This document shows positions 12,594 to 13,228 of a stretch of 13,228 bases of DNA, in pieces (positions within the stretch are counted from its first letter, which is position 1; each line of letters begins with the position of its first letter). The notes beneath the pieces are model-generated. The model saw nothing but the letters and a program-made list of their open reading frames with translations. It searched no databases and was not told the origin of the DNA. The DNA is from CAZDDA01 sp964568045 (GTDB lineage: Bacteria; Bipolaricaulota; Bipolaricaulia; UBA7950; UBA9294): NCBI GenBank assembly GCA_964568045.1, contig CAZMOL010000048.1, positions 1-13,228 on the forward strand. Direction: 5' to 3'. A program made the translations under genes and the position numbers.

Positions 12594-13228
12594 CTACTCA
12601 AACAGGTCAACCAAGTACAGAAGGATCGGATCCACCGGTCGTGGTTGACTCAGAGCTTTCTCAAGGCTCACAGCTTCGATCCTCGTACCGTGCAGGGCCG
12701 TCATAACGTCGAATCGTCCCTCCATGGAGAACTCTATTGATGCTGCGCCAAAGCGGGTGGCGAGAATGCGGTCAAACGGAGACGGACTACCGCCACGCTG
12801 TAGATATGCGAGGTTTGTCACCCGAACCGGCATCTTCATCCGCTCTGAGAGCTCGTTGGCAAGATATTGCCCGACACCTCCAAGGCGGACATGGCCAAAG
12901 GCGTCCACCACGGCCTCAGCGAGCACTTGTCCCTCAAACCCGGCAGGCTTTGCGCCCTCCGCGATGATGATGATGCTGAAGTGCTTCTTTCGCACCTGCC
13001 GATGAAGGATCTTTTTGTGTACCTCCTCGACGCTGAATTCCTGTTCTGGGATGATGAGCACATCGGCTCCACCGGCGATTCCCCCCATCAACCCCAACCA
13101 CCCGCTGTCACGACCCATCACCTCAAGAATGAGGACCCGATGATGGGAAAAAGCGGTCGTGTGCAGCCGGTCTAGCGCATCTGTTATTACTTGGAGCGCA
13201 GAAGAGAAACCGATGCAGTAATCGGTCA
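12594..13228 (-). CDS. 6-phosphofructokinase, C-terminal part (runs off the window)
   Basis: The frame continues without a start to the window end, giving 211 visible residues of the C-terminal part. It begins TDYCIGFSSALQ, the region just after the catalytic TIDND loop, and continues TAFSHHRVLILEVMGRDSGWLG (substrate-binding Met-Gly-Arg), GGADVLIIPE, IIIIAEGAKP (Glu that binds fructose 6-phosphate), and LAYLQRGGSPSPFDRILATR. It phosphorylates fructose 6-phosphate in glycolysis. The position of E. coli His249 is Tyr here (AYLQR instead of GHIQR), found in some ATP- and pyrophosphate-dependent subgroups. The residues that set donor choice lie in the missing N-terminal part, so ATP versus pyrophosphate cannot be told. 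An internal GTG/ATG at 13121 is not the start. It is convergent with the ATP-grasp gene. Confidence 0.93.
   Translation of the reverse strand, partial: TDYCIGFSSALQVITDALDRLHTTAFSHHRVLILEVMGRDSGWLGLMGGIAGGADVLIIPEQEFSVEEVHKKILHRQVRKKHFSIIIIAEGAKPAGFEGQVLAEAVVDAFGHVRLGGVGQYLANELSERMKMPVRVTNLAYLQRGGSPSPFDRILATRFGAASIEFSMEGRFDVMTALHGTRIEAVSLEKALSQPRPVDPILLYLVDLFE

Overview
The window is one contig piece of a bacterial chromosome, about 57-60% GC by eye, with a 100-base run of N (2620-2719) that marks an assembly join. Nearly every gene belongs to a recognisable family, and no phage, IS element, CRISPR array, tRNA or rRNA is visible. The gene content suggests an anaerobe that uses ferredoxin: a four-subunit 2-oxoacid:ferredoxin oxidoreductase, a stand-alone PEP/pyruvate-binding ATP-grasp protein and a phosphofructokinase. 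A deep-branching or candidate-phylum lineage (for example Bipolaricaulota) or a clostridia-like lineage would fit, but the sequence alone does not settle this.

Left part (1-4113). A membrane module opens the window on the plus strand: the 3' part of a long-form NfeD serine protease, its partner flotillin FloA, and a 55-residue basic ORF that begins on the base after the floA stop. Facing it on the minus strand is a secreted protein with a degenerate staphylococcal-nuclease-like domain and a C-terminal beta-sandwich, interrupted by the gap. Upstream of that gene on the same strand is a 29-residue membrane micropeptide with a near-perfect Shine-Dalgarno. A divergent gene with a clear sigma-70-type promoter then encodes a CDP-alcohol phosphatidyltransferase-like membrane protein whose signature motif is altered.

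Middle part (4110-7051). ruvB lies on the minus strand, convergent with the previous gene (stop codons overlap) and divergent from ribF. ribF (FAD synthetase/riboflavin kinase), tsaB (tRNA t6A factor) and rpmB (zinc-type ribosomal protein L28) follow on the plus strand. Promoter-like sequences sit so close to the tsaB and ruvB start codons that their mRNAs may be leaderless or nearly so.

Right part (7149-12495). A compact plus-strand operon encodes an S1-domain RNA-binding protein, then the delta (ferredoxin), alpha, beta and gamma subunits of a 2-oxoacid:ferredoxin oxidoreductase of VorB/Kor type, a Nudix ADP-ribose pyrophosphatase-like hydrolase with no standard start codon where homology requires one, and a PEP/pyruvate-binding ATP-grasp protein without the swivelling histidine or PEP-barrel domains. 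Genes overlap or are separated by only a few bases, so co-expression is likely. The window ends in a convergent partial 6-phosphofructokinase gene.

The most interesting items are the 29-residue micropeptide, the degenerate SNase-like exoprotein, the altered CDP-alcohol transferase motif, the non-standard start of the Nudix gene and the truncated PEP-synthase-like protein attached to the oxidoreductase operon. I did not find a clear new defence, mobile or biosynthetic system.
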